Shown: piece after piece, positions 11,960 through 23,900 of the stretch
How positions within the stretch are numbered: the stretch's first letter is position 1
How the letters are laid out: every line of letters starts with the position of its first letter
Origin: Schistocephalus solidus
Taxonomy: Eukaryota; Platyhelminthes; Cestoda; Diphyllobothriidea; Diphyllobothriidae
Direction: 5' to 3'
Assembly (NCBI GenBank): GCA_017591395.1
Contig: WEDG01000352.1
Coordinates: forward strand, 186,001-250,000
Length of the DNA stretch: 64,000 nt
Notes under the pieces: generated by a model
Databases searched by the model: none
What the model was told of the DNA's origin: nothing
The model's input: only the letters and a program-made list of their open reading frames with translations
Made by a program: the position numbers and the translations under genes

Positions 11960-12240
11960 ATAAAAGACAATAATGACCTGAATACCACAAATCAGGCCTT
12001 GTCCCAGTTTGTAAATCAAGTAAATCTAGCAGATTTTACCAACAACGTCATGCATGAAAGCGTACTGCTAAGGACAGAGAAGCCCAAGCTGCCCATTTTC
12101 GACTTAGTCGTCGTCATCAGCCAGCCGTTTGGATAACATGGGGTTTTAACTCAAACTCGTTGGTCATTGAGCTTTATTAAGTTCAGTCTTCTTCAAGTGA
12201 GTCATGAACGCTTGGTTCCGCTATATACTCCCACCGGTAA
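11960..12240 (+). pseudogene. Possible LINE endonuclease C-terminal fragment
   Basis: One frame reads ALSQFVNQVNLADFTNNVMH, then KLPIFDLVVV and a weak 'H..L' block. This resembles the end of AP endonuclease domains of LINEs ('SLLDLVLTN...GKSDH'), but the diagnostic aspartate-histidine pair is not clear. The call is tentative; it could be chance similarity. Confidence 0.25.
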
Positions 12241-13420
12241 GTAGGCTGCGTGGTCCAACTTTGACGTACCAGATAACTGGTGATTGGTTCACGCCTTAAA
12301 CGTTATTTACGGGATAGGAAACACGTGAAAAGGGAGAATATTTTAATAACGTATCAAACACCTGTCAACGCCTAATACTCTAATAATCGGCAGGCGTAAC
12401 AGCGATATCTAAGGCGCTAAAGCCCCGACGTGAATTTGAGGATCTGACGTCTCGCAGCAAATACCTTCTGGAAGTTCGGGTTTTCCGTTTCTAATTGGCT
12501 GACTTCATGCACAAGTATTCCAATAAACGAAATATATTTTTTACCAGAAAAGACCAAAAGAATCAGTTTAAAAGTAACTGTTCGAATTCCTCCAATTTTA
12601 TCTTTAGATAGATGCTTATCTTTTGACCTTTCTTGGGCGCGCCCGATCTCTTCTGAAAACACAAATCACCTGTTGGCAAGGCACTCCTGTGAACCAAAGT
12701 GTTCTCAGAACTTATGAATGCAGGGGGTTAGGTAAGATGCCGGTCAGTGCCCACGTGGCCACTTCAACCTAGTGCCGATTTGGAATATAATGCGCAGGGC
12801 GGATGAAGGCGACCACCTACTGCGTTATCGGTTCGTAATTACTCGAGGCCGTAGTAAGCAGATGACAGACTAACCGGACATCCATCCCCCGAGGACGACC
12901 CAGGTCCTCCCCCCACCCAGCGCCACGTCCCTATTCTCATAGCCATTCCCGGTACACCCCCGTTCGGATTCACGTGTAGCAGTTAGGGTGGGATTTAATT
13001 TGGAATGCGAGATTAGTGTATGGTTCCAGTTTTAGGCTCGACAACAGGCTCCTACTGGTGCTTGCAATAAATTATTGGTTAGGACAGCTTCAGCAACAAC
13101 GGCATATTCAAGTGAGCACAATCCTAGTCGCTGTGGCATCCGCGACCCGCCTCGTGCAGTGCATATCAGTATAGAAGCAGTCCCCACGTAAAATTAACTT
13201 TATTAAATGAATCCTAGCTTGATTATTCGTGTGCATGTGCGTTACTCGGACGCCGGATAGGACAACTCCATGATTTAATTTAGGTAATAAAAACAGCTAG
13301 AAATGTGAAACTTCTATCAACTCTTTGAGTTACAGGAGTCTTCACCCAAACGTCCATCTGAAGGTATGTTATGAGAGGCATTACCGACAAAGAGTTCGCC
13401 ACTGAAACGTGAATTTATGA
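12241..13420. other. No recognisable feature
   Basis: Unassigned. A GC-richer patch at about 12730-12960 with a CCCCCGAGG...CCTCCCCCCACCC run has no identified coding sense. Confidence 0.5.
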
Positions 13421-13814
13421 GTAAGGATGACCTATGGGGCTCCCTAAAGAGATATGAGAACAGGAACCGCCCTCAATAGGGGTTTATTCGAGCCAAATCC
13501 AAGGAAAAATAGGGTTAGGTTTAAGGTTAGTATCTTGGTTAGGCTTAGGGATAGTTTTAGGTTTAGCAGTCTCGTAATTTAGGGGTGGGTTAAAGGTTAA
13601 GCTTCGGATTAACTGTAACTGTAGGATTGGGGTTAAGGATAGGGTCAGGATTAAGATTCGGGCTACCGTTTGGGTTTATATTAGGGCCAGTGTTAGGGTT
13701 AGGACACGGAATATTGACCCTTCTTGGGATTATGCGCAGGACAACATTTATTACTTGTGCAGGTCTTTACTATCCCAGTGTCCTGGTTAGACGGCCACAT
13801 AAGTAATCCTTACC
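13421..13814 (-). mobile_element. Non-autonomous TIR element with telomere-like interior, copy 2
   Basis: The ends GTAAGGATGACCTATGG...GAACAGGAACCGCC (13421-13473) and, in complement, GTAAGGATTACTTATGTGGCC (right end to 13814) are inverted repeats like those of copies 1 and 3. The interior is the reverse strand of the telomere-like block: GGGTTAGG, GGTTAGG, GGGTTAAGG repeated irregularly at 13512-13700. It is about 394 bp long and non-coding. Confidence 0.75.
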
Positions 13815-16029
13815 CATGGATATATTATTAGTCCTCACAAATCAATTATAGCCCACTTCCCAATGTACTGGGTTATTCAAAACTTGGTCCAAGAAGCAAC
13901 TGACCAGTTCGGGTCCAACTACACAGCTCACCCCTGTTGGCTGATAACGGGGATACACGTAAACTAATTATGCAGATCTATCCTGATTTCGTCGTCTTGA
14001 GGCCCTGGGTCTCGCGCTCAGCCAGGCTGTAACCAGGCTATATGTCATCATGCTGATTAACAAAGCTGACTCGGTCCACCTTGCCGACACAAATTCTAAC
14101 AAATATCCGAAAATGATAACACAGCCGTAAAGCAGATGTGATGACCTTACATGGACAGAGGAGCCACTGACAAGAAAATTACATGAAATTTTGACGGGAA
14201 CATAGCAGTGCAGGTAAGCACAAGAGTTGGCATCTAACTGTACTCGGAAATGAGTTTAAAGTGGTATTCAAGGAAAGAGCGAAAATCACGTGGTTCAATG
14301 ATCGTACAAGACTTAAATACCATCAAATGCTCTAGAAAGAGGATCATACACTAGCCTAAGCTTATTTTGGCAAGTGAGTGTGATACGAATGTAGCATGAT
14401 AAAGAAAATGAAAATACAGATGCATAGATGGAGGCGAGCTCTGCGAAGGATAGCTTACTTAGCTGAGGCGTCACCTGCACATACAAGAATGTGTGCTGTT
14501 CAGGCCATCAAAAGTTGCATCTTGATCTCAAGTTCCAGAAGCAACAGAAAACCCGTCTTCAATCCCCCAGGGGGTTCTTGTGCGCTGTTCAGTGTTAAGC
14601 AAACTTTTGCGAATTTTTTGTTACCAAGTGTAGGGTAGGCCTAGGGCCAAACTAAACCAGTAAACAAGTTAACCTGTCTGTCACATAAAAACTTTCCTCA
14701 CCACTCTAACTGCGGTGAAGGCCGGTAAGGAGCAACTCATTTTCTTTGGAGCTGCAGGTTTGGCTAAGATATATCTTTTTGGTAGCAATTCCTAATGTGA
14801 CCAGCTGCTTGAATCCTAGACCCGAAGTGGTCAGGCAACGCCTCGAATTTATCGCATAGTCATCTGTAGTACAGGGAGTACCCTATTCACTTTTCCAACG
14901 ATAGCGCGTGAATACGAAATAAGCCACTGAATGCGAATGTGCTGTGGCATAATTAGCTACTAACTAAAACGTGACTATTCCAGTAGCTCGTCTCCGTTGG
15001 TAAGGTTTCTCGATTATAGTACATTATATCTTATTCACACAGGCCCTCATAAGGATGCCTGGTTAAATTTACTCTAACATATTGAATAATATTTGAACCC
15101 AGTCTGCGTGAGTCTGTGGTGTCCCTCAGGATGGCCCCTTGAAATTTGGAAAAAGGAAAAGAAGAAGACTTTTGTACTCTATCTCGGCCTGTAATTACCA
15201 ATTTCGAGAGCAGCGACAGTTAACTGACGAACGGAGATTTTGTAATGTCAAGGGTTATTCTACGCAAAGCCTCTTTGGCGAACTAGGGGCCTCGCGAAAG
15301 ACAAAACTGTCCACATAGAGACCAGACATAAGGGAAGTTAAAATTTTAATGTATGCCATGGCCCTACCAAACATCTCTGTCGCTGTTTGATGGTAATTTG
15401 TAGACTGGCTCTTAAACTAAGCTCGAAATTTCTCATAAGTATGTCAACAACTCCATCCACACAAAAAGCTTGTTTTACGAACATTCCTTCTTTTCACGAC
15501 ATGCCGCCTCTAACTCGTTCCGTGGAAATCAGATTTATTTCCGTTTCGCCTACCTATTTGGGGAAGTTATCCCAGGGGCAAATTAGCACCCCGGTGGTTT
15601 GCCGCCTGAGGGCAATAATCCCGGGGGTTCCAGGCTTCCCTTTCACACAGGGATGCTCAAGGAAAATTGAATGTTGCGACTGGCCACGCAAGTTGCGCAA
15701 GGCACACGCGTGCATACAGAAGACACGCGGACCAGTGTTTAAATTTGGGCAATGATCACATCTGCCACGTTAATACCAAGAGCAGTTGCCAAGACCACAT
15801 TTGCCTGAAGAAGGTGATGCTGACAACAAGGCGTAGAAGTGTTGAATAGAGAGTAATTAAATACAGGACATTGTGCTCCACAGTGGAGACTGCTACGCTA
15901 GCCCCCAAACGGGCTGTGCTGTAGGTGATTTGGATCAGAACTGGGGCTAGACTGCATAATGGCCCGCACGTCTTGGGCTGCATCGGGTTCGCGAGACCAA
16001 AACTACTGCCTTGAGGCGCGTGTGGCACA
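13815..16029. other. No convincing feature
   Basis: Open frames at 14396-14638, 15387-15755 and 15756-16028 lack any family motif I recognise and are probably chance. A short GVPQDG-like codon run near 15118-15140 hints at an RT scrap but is unsupported by its neighbours. Confidence 0.45.
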
Positions 16030-16190
16030 CCTTAGAAATAGGCCCTCACGCCACGTCAGCCACTGTGCCCAACCTCATCGCCTGTTGGTTGACAGGTTCG
16101 GATAGGCTGCTGGAAAGGAAGAGAGAGGTCGGCACTGAGGGCTCCAAACTCGAGGCAAATTAGCGCATTCCGAAGAAGTAAGACCCAGAC
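16030..16190 (-). repeat. Repeat A, short worn remnant
   Basis: The complement contains a GCGATGAGGTTGGGCACAGT block followed by GGCTGACGTGGCGTGAGGG, which matches the part of repeat A seen at 27600-27640 (GAGGTTGGGTGTAGTGGCTT). The pyrimidine block precedes it, as in other copies. Divergence is high. Confidence 0.45.
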
Positions 16191-16207
16191 GTCAGGGCAA
16201 AAGGAAA

Positions 16208-16624
16208 GGGAAGGGATGTCTTGTATGGCCGCCTTATCAGGACATGAGAATAGGAACGCCCAGTCCACTTAAAATAGGTGACCTTGCAATAAATTTCGGT
16301 AAGGGTAAATATCTCCATATCTTAACCCAAACGCTAACCCAATCATAAGGCTCAAATGCAACCTTAACCATGGCCTTTTAGCCCTACCATAATCCGAAAT
16401 CCTACAATTAACACGAACCCAAACCGTAACCTTTAGCATAATCCTGACTCCAATCCAAACCCCACTTCTGACCTTAACCCTTACCTTAAAATAACCCTAA
16501 TCTTTTCTCTAACCCTCACCTTAGTCCTAAGCCTATTTTTCCGCAATCTGACGCAAAGTCATATGTGTTGCGGCGGTTCCCGTTCAGGTATATTGTTTAG
16601 GTGGCCATAGAAAGCATCCTTACC
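16208..16624 (+). mobile_element. Non-autonomous TIR element with telomere-like interior, copy 3
   Basis: The left end (GGGATGTCTTGTATGGCCGC...GAGAATAGGAAC) and right end (complement GGTAAGGATGC...TATGGCC...GGGAACCGCC) are imperfect inverted repeats. A 7-bp direct repeat AAGGAAA flanks the unit at 16201-16207 and 16625-16631, the best boundary evidence for the family. The interior (16310-16540) is a degenerate CTAACCC/CCTTAACC array. Non-coding. Confidence 0.8.
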
Positions 16625-16631
16625 AAGGAAA

Positions 16632-17663
16632 TTTCAGTCTACTTAAACACTGTCCATCAGTGGAAAGAACCGATAACTACGCATTTATCATTCGGACGTG
16701 TTGGTGGCTAGTTACTGAAGAGGTGTACAGTTTACTTGTGGGCCGGTTTTGATATTCTGTCGGATATCCTATTAGATCTCATCTACCTGTACCCTGTCTA
16801 TACGGAATCTTATTGCGCATCCGAGGGATATATGAGGAAATTCATCCAAAATGCGTCCTGAATATCAACCCTAAAATGTACTGCGTTATCTCGGCCTATT
16901 TCGAAAGAAGAATTATCAGGCACTCAGTTTCATTCGGAATAAACGAAAGTGCTGCTACTGGTAAGGCAATTTTTCGACTGTGCCATCTATGTCTCTTTCA
17001 AAAAGCTTGAAAATATACCCTTGGTTGAAAAATTTCGGCGCACCATGTCTTGTATGGCTCTCTAGGCATCACAGCCGAAGAGTCCAATCTGCAGGCCAAC
17101 ATTCTTATCAACTAAAAATATATAACCAGAAAAATGTACAAGTTATTTACTGTAACAAAATTGCATTTGGAGCTCAACTCCGCGGATGGAGGATGGATAT
17201 GCAAACTGCGATCAGTGGTGAAGACGCTGTTTTGCGGGAATTTCATCCACATGTCAGTTTGAAGCAACCTTTAGTTGAAATACCTATACAGTGTGGATAA
17301 AAACTGAACTAAAGCGCCGGTGCATTCTATTAAAGTTGATGTGAGGCAGCACCCCATTACGGCGCGTGGCGTCTTTGTTCAACATGCCACTGCGTCAAGT
17401 TCACTCGCCATCCTAGGGTTAGATTCCAGACGTCTGGTCGACTGTAACTTGTCCACACAAGTACATCGAGATGGTTGCAGCCAATCCCGCTCCCACATAA
17501 GCATGCCACCCCACTTGGGTGCAAAGTGACCTAATCTTGCTCCCTCAAACCACTGAAGCGGGCGGATGCCACTTCTCATTTCCTGGCAGGCATAAGTGAA
17601 AACTCAGAGTAATAATACTAATAATAATCAGACGAATAGGTGATTACTGGAACATGTTGTTTA
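16632..17663. other. No convincing feature
   Basis: Open frames at 16813-17010, 16980-17300 and 17320-17529 have no recognised motifs. A phrase GAGGAAATTCATCCAAAA near 16830 has a loose counterpart near 18875-18905, suggesting an unnamed old repeat. Confidence 0.4.
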
Positions 17664-17716
17664 TTGGCCTGACATTTCTGATTCTACCTCGAAGTCATCA
17701 TCATCAGAGACAGTTG
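17664..17716 (-). ncRNA. Hammerhead-ribozyme-like motif, divergent type
   Basis: The minus strand has CTGATGA (17701-17707), a stem II of TGAT/ATCA with a 14-nt loop (17679-17700), GAAA (17675-17678) and then TGTC. A stem I of GTCT (17708-17711) pairs with AGGC after the putative cleavage C at 17671. All invariant core bases are present. Stem II sequence differs from the other motifs in this window, so it belongs to a different PLE family. Hammerheads are known from PLE terminal repeats; the recognisable PLE coding part is absent here. Activity is inferred, not shown. Confidence 0.6.
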
Positions 17717-19354
17717 CAGAAAAGGATAAAAACCCTTGACACACACGCTGGTCTCGCCAGTGGCTAATGCTGCCCGAAACAGCAAATCAAGGTTATTGTA
17801 TAAAACAGACTCCACCTGTGCGATATCTTCTTCCGCTGGCTCTTGTTAAACTGGAATTGAGTTGGTGATTGCGGCGTTATAAGTACAACAACCTTCTAAA
17901 CGGAACGAAATATACAACAGGCACTTAGGCCCGTATTCGTTCTAAGCGTAACAAAACTGGCAATATGCTTACGCCTCTTCCGGGTTGTGGCTTAAATTTA
18001 TTTGTATTGCTTACCGCTCCGCCAGCGAAAGTCAATCCCGATATTCAATTGATTTAGTAGTAAACATGCTGATTTCGCAACTTCCATTATATTTCTTTCT
18101 GTATTTTCTCAGCAGGTATTGTTTTCCTTTCCGTCTTCTGTTGGAAACCAGTTGATCGAGAAAATTAAGTCTGCTTTACGCTCAACAGGACAGACTTTTT
18201 CAGTCATCTGGTCATGGAATTGCAAAGGAAAAAGCTATAGTGGCGATGCTACCGGTTCTTTAGGGAGTCATGCAACCGTTGCCTTTTAATGCTGCCGAGA
18301 TTCGAATATAATGGGCTCTTTTGATTCCTTAATTATCCAGGTAAATTTCCATAGAGCCGACATTTAATTTTTCCTTTTTCAGAATTTAACCTTCGTTTCG
18401 AATGGCTTCAAAATACCTAGGCGCTGTAAGATCAGGCTCTTCTTGAAAATAAGTTGCAGTAAAATTTTAGCATCATGATAATGACCATCAATGAGTCATT
18501 TTCTAAGGTACAGATGGTGATTAGGTGAGACATGGATTCAACTGGCAAAATAAAGAAAATGGGCGTTGGTAATTGCCTTTTGAGAAAATAAAGTCCCTAG
18601 GCTTATAGAAAGTCTCCTTAACACTTCGTCATCAGCGGAAGAATGGAAGCTACTGCTGCTGTAAAATTGAGTTATTTCGAAAATATTCCAAAAACTCCAA
18701 CAGGGCGTCGGTGGATGGGGGGTGGACCATCTACGGGACAGGAAACCACTAATAAGCTGTTTTTTTTATCCGAAGTTCAACTTTAGTAATGGGTCATTAG
18801 TATATAGTTCTTGGATATGCAAAAGTCACCTTCGCTGAAATAACTCCTTTTTTCAAAATGCCGCATATCCGAGGAAATTTCAACATATGAAGGGATTTCA
18901 TCCAAAACCTTACACAATCAAGTTAAATAATTTTAAAATTATATGCAAATCGTACCCATGTACCTCGTCAGTAGTATGAGGGCTATCTAATCACTGCGAC
19001 TGTTGGATAGATATGCCTATAAAGGCAGGATGACAGACACAATCATTTCCATTTCTTTCACCGTTATTAGCGGGTAATACAGTATTCGTAATTTTTTGCT
19101 TAGGTGAACGGGAGAATGAAATTTCCTCTCAAATTTGTGGGCTAGTAACGAAATTATCATGATTTAAATTACAAATATAAGTTTCATATCCCCACTTACT
19201 ACGACCGAATTTGTGGGACAGGTTATTTTCATAACATATTGGAATGTAGTCCTCATAAAAGGGACCAAAACACCTGAGAACTTAAGTAACCAGAATATTT
19301 TTGTTTTATGGCAAATGGCGGGAAATGGGTAGACTCACACTGTCAGAGGGCGTG
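17717..19354. other. AT-rich, no recognisable feature
   Basis: There are no long open frames, no family motifs and no obvious tandem repeat. Confidence 0.5.
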
Positions 19355-19425
19355 CTCCCCAGACGGAATCGAACCACTGACATTCTGGATTCGTTAATGG
19401 TGCTCTGCGTCTGAACCACAAGGAG
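19355..19425 (-). tRNA. tRNA-like sequence: decayed tRNA or SINE head
   Basis: On the minus strand the polymerase III A box TGGTTCAGACG (19408-19418) and a perfect B box GGTTCGATTCC (19365-19375) lie at tRNA spacing. Acceptor ends CTCCTTG (19419-19425) and TGGGGAG (19355-19361) can pair over 7 bp with wobbles, and a 4-bp D stem (GTTC/GAGC) forms. The anticodon stem does not form a normal 5-bp helix, so a functional tRNA is unlikely. No anticodon is assigned. Confidence 0.45.
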
Positions 19426-20951
19426 GGGGTGCTTCCTGAGCGCCTTACGAGACAAGCTGCCTCACAAACACGTGTAACTCCTTTCTGAGGGATAATCCGA
19501 ACAGCGGCCCGTTTAACCGTTCATTTCGCGTAGAACTTTCGTTGTGGACGTTCATTTTTCTCGGCAATTAATTGTCATGTTTGGGTGAATCCACAAATAT
19601 GACGCAAGCAGCCATCTCAATTTGAAGGAATATCCAAAGTCTCACTATTTCGGTAAATTATTTTAATAAATATCTTATTTCGAAGGTTTTGATAAACAGA
19701 CAGAAAAGGGTTTGAGTTTATTGCCAATAGACTGAAAACAGTAAAAATCTAGAAATATTCACCGGTATTTCAAAAACGATCTGGAAATAATTGTAATGCA
19801 ATACTGGAAATATCAATAAAGACATTTTACGAATGAATACTTCTCTTACTATTCACAAACTGGTTTGATTACGCTATCATCTTACAGTTCTATTGAAAGG
19901 TATTAGTCGCACTTACATTGATTTTTCACGTTTTCAGAATTTGCCACTTTTTACAAAAAGCCAGTAATTCTCCACAAAATAATATTAATTTTCAAATTTC
20001 CTTTAAGGTTGTTCATTAAAGATGTAAAGCTTTGGTGCATGCGTCAATTCCCGTTTGCGAGTGATCATCAATCTTTCGTAAATTTCAGCATTTTGCATAT
20101 TTTAGGCCACACACTGTACGAATGTGCTCTACATTGAACTTACACGTTTACATCTGACCAAAAGTGACCCTTTGTCACACAAATATCCCAGTTGTTTGAG
20201 ACTACAGCCTTCGGATTTGACAGGGATTTTTAAGGAATTGATTTTGCCCGATTAAAAACTGAAATACCCGGATTTTTGAGACAGCGTTGACAGGACTGTT
20301 CAACCGAAGGTTTTGTATTTTCTACAATTTCATGTAAAAAAGGAATATTCCGGTTATTTGAAATATTTTGAATTATATAAAATTCTGAAATATTCGTAAC
20401 TTAGAATAGCCGACCTCAAAAATGACGATCTGTCTTATAGCGTATTATCTAAAAATATTTGCCACTGAAAATTTTAGAAGCCTTGATGGAATAAACGGCG
20501 TTTGTTGAAATGGTGACACCATGTCGCAAAATATGGAAGCTAAGTTATACGTGAGTAGAATCCAAACCCAATGATAAAAATCATCACTTAGTTCCACCGC
20601 TTGCGACATTTCTTGACCGGAACTCAAAGGAAAAATGGGATATCCCTATTCCAGCCTGTACTCAGGTCAGATCGATGAATGTCATTCACCATTCGCTTTG
20701 ATCATTCCCAAACGTAACCAGTACGGATTCATGACTCAAAAGGAAGAGCGTTGGGTTCAATAAACCACTATATATGGGTTCAGTCTTCAGTAGTCCCGTG
20801 AGTGCGTAGCTAGCTAACAACAGGACATAAACCATAAATGTCTACTTCAGTCGCTCGTGCCGCCATTGTTACCATGTACCAAGTGTCATTAATATTTGAT
20901 ATCTAGGGGAAAATTACTGGAAATAATTTATCAGTCAATTAGAAACCAACA
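19426..20951. other. AT-rich, no recognisable feature
   Basis: No coding evidence and no repeats detected by eye. Confidence 0.5.
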
Positions 20952-21346
20952 TAGATAAGGTGGTACCGACAAATACAAAGGTGTCCGAGATGTCCACCAT
21001 CAGTCAGCATTACCCGACCTCAAGAGTGGGGCACCTGAGGTTCGAAGGCGGTTTCTTTTTGGCTATTGAGCCTTAGTAAGTCCAACGCTCTAATAAAGGA
21101 ATCCATAGTCGTTTTCCTATCGGGTGGGATCAGTTATGTCCACTATGATTAAGAAGCGCTCTCCAACCAGGTTACAGAATGCACTAGTCTGAACGTTGGA
21201 CTTCATAACGCTCAATAACAAAATGAACACGTGTTCGAACCTCAGGTGCCTCCCACACTTGAGGTTGGATAAGGCTGACTGACGAAGCTAATCAGCCAGA
21301 AGTGGACATCCTGGTCTTCCCTACCTTCTCGGTATCACCTTATCTA
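20952..21346. repeat. Large imperfect inverted repeat
   Basis: The left arm (20952-21091) runs from AGATAAGGTGGTACCGA through GATGTCCAC, CGACCTCAAGAGTGGG, GCACCTGAGGTTCGAA and ATTGAGCCTTA to GTCCAACG. The right arm (21190-21346) carries the complement of the same blocks in the same order (complement AGATAAGGTGATACCGA ... GCACCTGAGGTTCGAAC ... GTCCAACGTTC). The spacer is about 98 bp. Transcripts could fold into a long imperfect hairpin. It may be two inverted copies of one unit or a foldback element. No coding capacity is seen. Confidence 0.75.
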
Positions 21347-22539
21347 ACTATACTATTGGTCGCTATGTGACTGCTTGGGATGGTTTTAGACTGAGGATGC
21401 GTCGGTTCCTTTATTTGCTTAGTGAGTGCCCCTCTACCATAAAAACCAAATGTAACTAAGCATCCGGAGTTGAATGTTACGGTATAAATAGGAGGCTGTG
21501 AATCAATAATGCCAGTGATAGGTTACATATACAGGGTGCGGAATAATGCTAGGGGTTTTCAATTTAACAACAATAGTGGACATCATTATCTTCTCCGGAC
21601 GGCTGAACGGCTCCGTCTAGCGGAGTAATTTACCAGCGTTCGATTATAGTTATCTATAGATAGTGCCAAAAAAGTGCTCGTTTACGGCTCCCTTTTAAAT
21701 CTGACAGCAATCTCATCCGTTGGCCGAAAAGCAAGAAAAACCAGCATTATTTTTTAGACCCCTAAGTGGGTTTAGGCGATCTGAAAAAAAATAAAAATTT
21801 CGCTCCATTTCGAATACCGCAACAGCCTATCGATTTAAACACCCCAGAAGTATCAACTTCCGGTTCAGCAAAGCTTCACAGTTGCACTTAACATTGATGA
21901 TTTGGAGGAAAAAACTCAATTAATTGAAAAGCAACTACCGATTGATGGCTAACCAAGTAAATCACTTTCTAGTAAGTGAAGCAAAAATACAACGCATATC
22001 GTTACTTCGACCGAGGACTGGGTTGCCACCTCCCCACGAATTAACTTTCAGCAGACACCAGTCATTCTCTCTGGAGAATTTGGGCTTACTTTGCATCGGG
22101 AGTAGCATCCGTGATTGGTGCCAATATTCGAAACTGCAGTGAGGTATAAAGGATGTAATTGGTGATGCCCATATGATTAATCTTGTTTATGAGGCAACTT
22201 GCCTGAAGCTGGTTACTTTTTCCACTATCCGAGAATGCTCTCATCCGAGCATAGAGTGTTGTCACAACAAATAACAGCTAGAAGCAAAAGCTCACGAATA
22301 TCTCTGTACGCCCCGGGATCGTGATACATGTTTGGGCCAAAAAGTAGTCTTACGACGTCTTCAATATCTTTAACACGGATAGGACAGATTCTATGCATGA
22401 CGGTTCCTGACAAATATTCACATCGAATTTCGGACCGAGCCTGAAAGGGTTTCTTCTGACGGATTCAATCGATGTTCGCGCACTAAGTTCCTCGGAAATT
22501 AAGCAAAACAGGATAGAGGCTGGAGTTCATATGCCTGAG
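21347..22539. other. No clear feature; may include worn PLE N-terminus
   Basis: A frame at about 22185-22260 reads EATCLKLVTFSTIRE, which is weakly like the N-terminal part of PLE proteins, and the next element is a PLE on this strand. The link is uncertain. Confidence 0.35.
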
Positions 22540-23900
22540 AACACATGGGGAACGCTCGTGGACCCACTTACGGGTCGAACCCCTCGCAGATGCATCATGC
22601 AGCGGCTCAAGATCGGCGAAAAACTAAAGTTCTGGCTTTTAGTTAGTACCTGTGCTTTGAGTATGATAAATAATAACGTAGTTTTGCCTCGTAGGCACGC
22701 ATGTACCTCGACTATACGGCTCACCAAAGATTCAAAAAGACGGCATACCCATTCGTCCTATACTAGCTAAGGGGTTCTCCCCTTGGTCCGCTTCTGGCGA
22801 ATAGATTCATGGGCAAGCTAGAAGCTTTATAGCTTCGTTGCCCGATAGACATTTATAAATATTATGGGCGCTAAGTGGATGATATATTCGCGGTGGCATC
22901 TGAACAAGCGGATACTTCAGCTCTAATGGATACCAAAAATCAGGTGCAGCCGCCAATCCAATTTACATCGAAACAAGAGCAGTTCGGATAACTGAAAGAA
23001 ATATTCGGCTTAGTGTCTATCGTAAGAAGACGAGGTTCGGGTAATATACGCCATTTAGGAGTTTCGTGCCACTAAACTTTAAGCTTACCTTAGTGCGTTG
23101 TTTGACACAAAGGGTGAAAAGGATGTGCTCAACCAAAGACATTGAAGGAGAACTGAAGGTTTTAGAAAGCATTTTTTGACAGAACGGATATCCCGATCGC
23201 TTTACTGTTAAGAATATGACCGAAAGACCACCAAAGTCCTCCGTGCTAACGGCGAACAAGAAAACACTTTTCAGCAGGGTCCCATGTCAAAGTGACAAAA
23301 CAAGTGAACTTTGAAGAAGGTGCCTAAGTCAAGCTGTATCAGAAACCTTTCCAGCAGCTGACGCCCATGTACTGTTCTCGACTACTCCCATTCTATACGG
23401 AGAGGGCAAGGACAAACCGCCAGCCGAGACCACCTCTATATGCATTTTCCTTTACCTGCTCCTATGGGGCAGAATATATCGGTAACTTGAGCTGGAGTTT
23501 GTCCAAAAGGATAAGAGAACACCTTTCAGCATGGTGAGGAAAGGGTCAAATAAAGAACATGAGCAGCTCTATTCTCGCAAATATGATAGACTTGAATTAT
23601 CGCGCAGATACTAGGGGAGCCTTCCAGGTGATTTACAAGGTCTCCTCACGCTATTCAAATTCCTTGGACAGTGTCTAATGTCTACATCAGAAGCGTCTAC
23701 AATCAGGTAACATACACCGATCCTGTGCGTCCAAAAGAACTTCATACGGGCGCCGCAATTACCATGACCGAAAGCCACTAATTCAGCCGTCCGCAGCTCA
23801 TTACCTGTCCCGGCAGCCGTCATACCGCTGAAGATGATCAGAAGACGGATCGCAATTTTGCTTCCTCCCCTTCCCCACCCTGACAACCGTACGATTTGTT
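22540..23900 (+). pseudogene. Second-lineage Penelope-like element: RT and GIY-YIG remnant
   Basis: In several frames the sequence reads LYGSPKIQKDGIPIRPIL (about 22705-22765), GSPLGPLLANRFMGKLEA (about 22772-22826), VDDIFAVASEQAD (about 22879-22917), then MCSTKDIEGELKVL and QNGYPDRFTVKNM (23120-23220), VLFSTTPILYGEGKDKPPAE, and a nuclease region with YGAEYIG, LSKRIREHLSAW and GAFQVIYKV (23460-23650). The order is RT, linker, GIY-YIG. Phrasing differs from the other PLEs here, so it is a separate lineage. About 170 residues normally separate the first two RT motifs; here they are fused, showing an internal deletion. Multiple stops. Confidence 0.75.

Noticed and set aside
15110..15145. GVPQDG-like codons suggesting an RT fragment
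   Set aside because: Only five to six residues fit and neither flank shows RT motifs in any frame.
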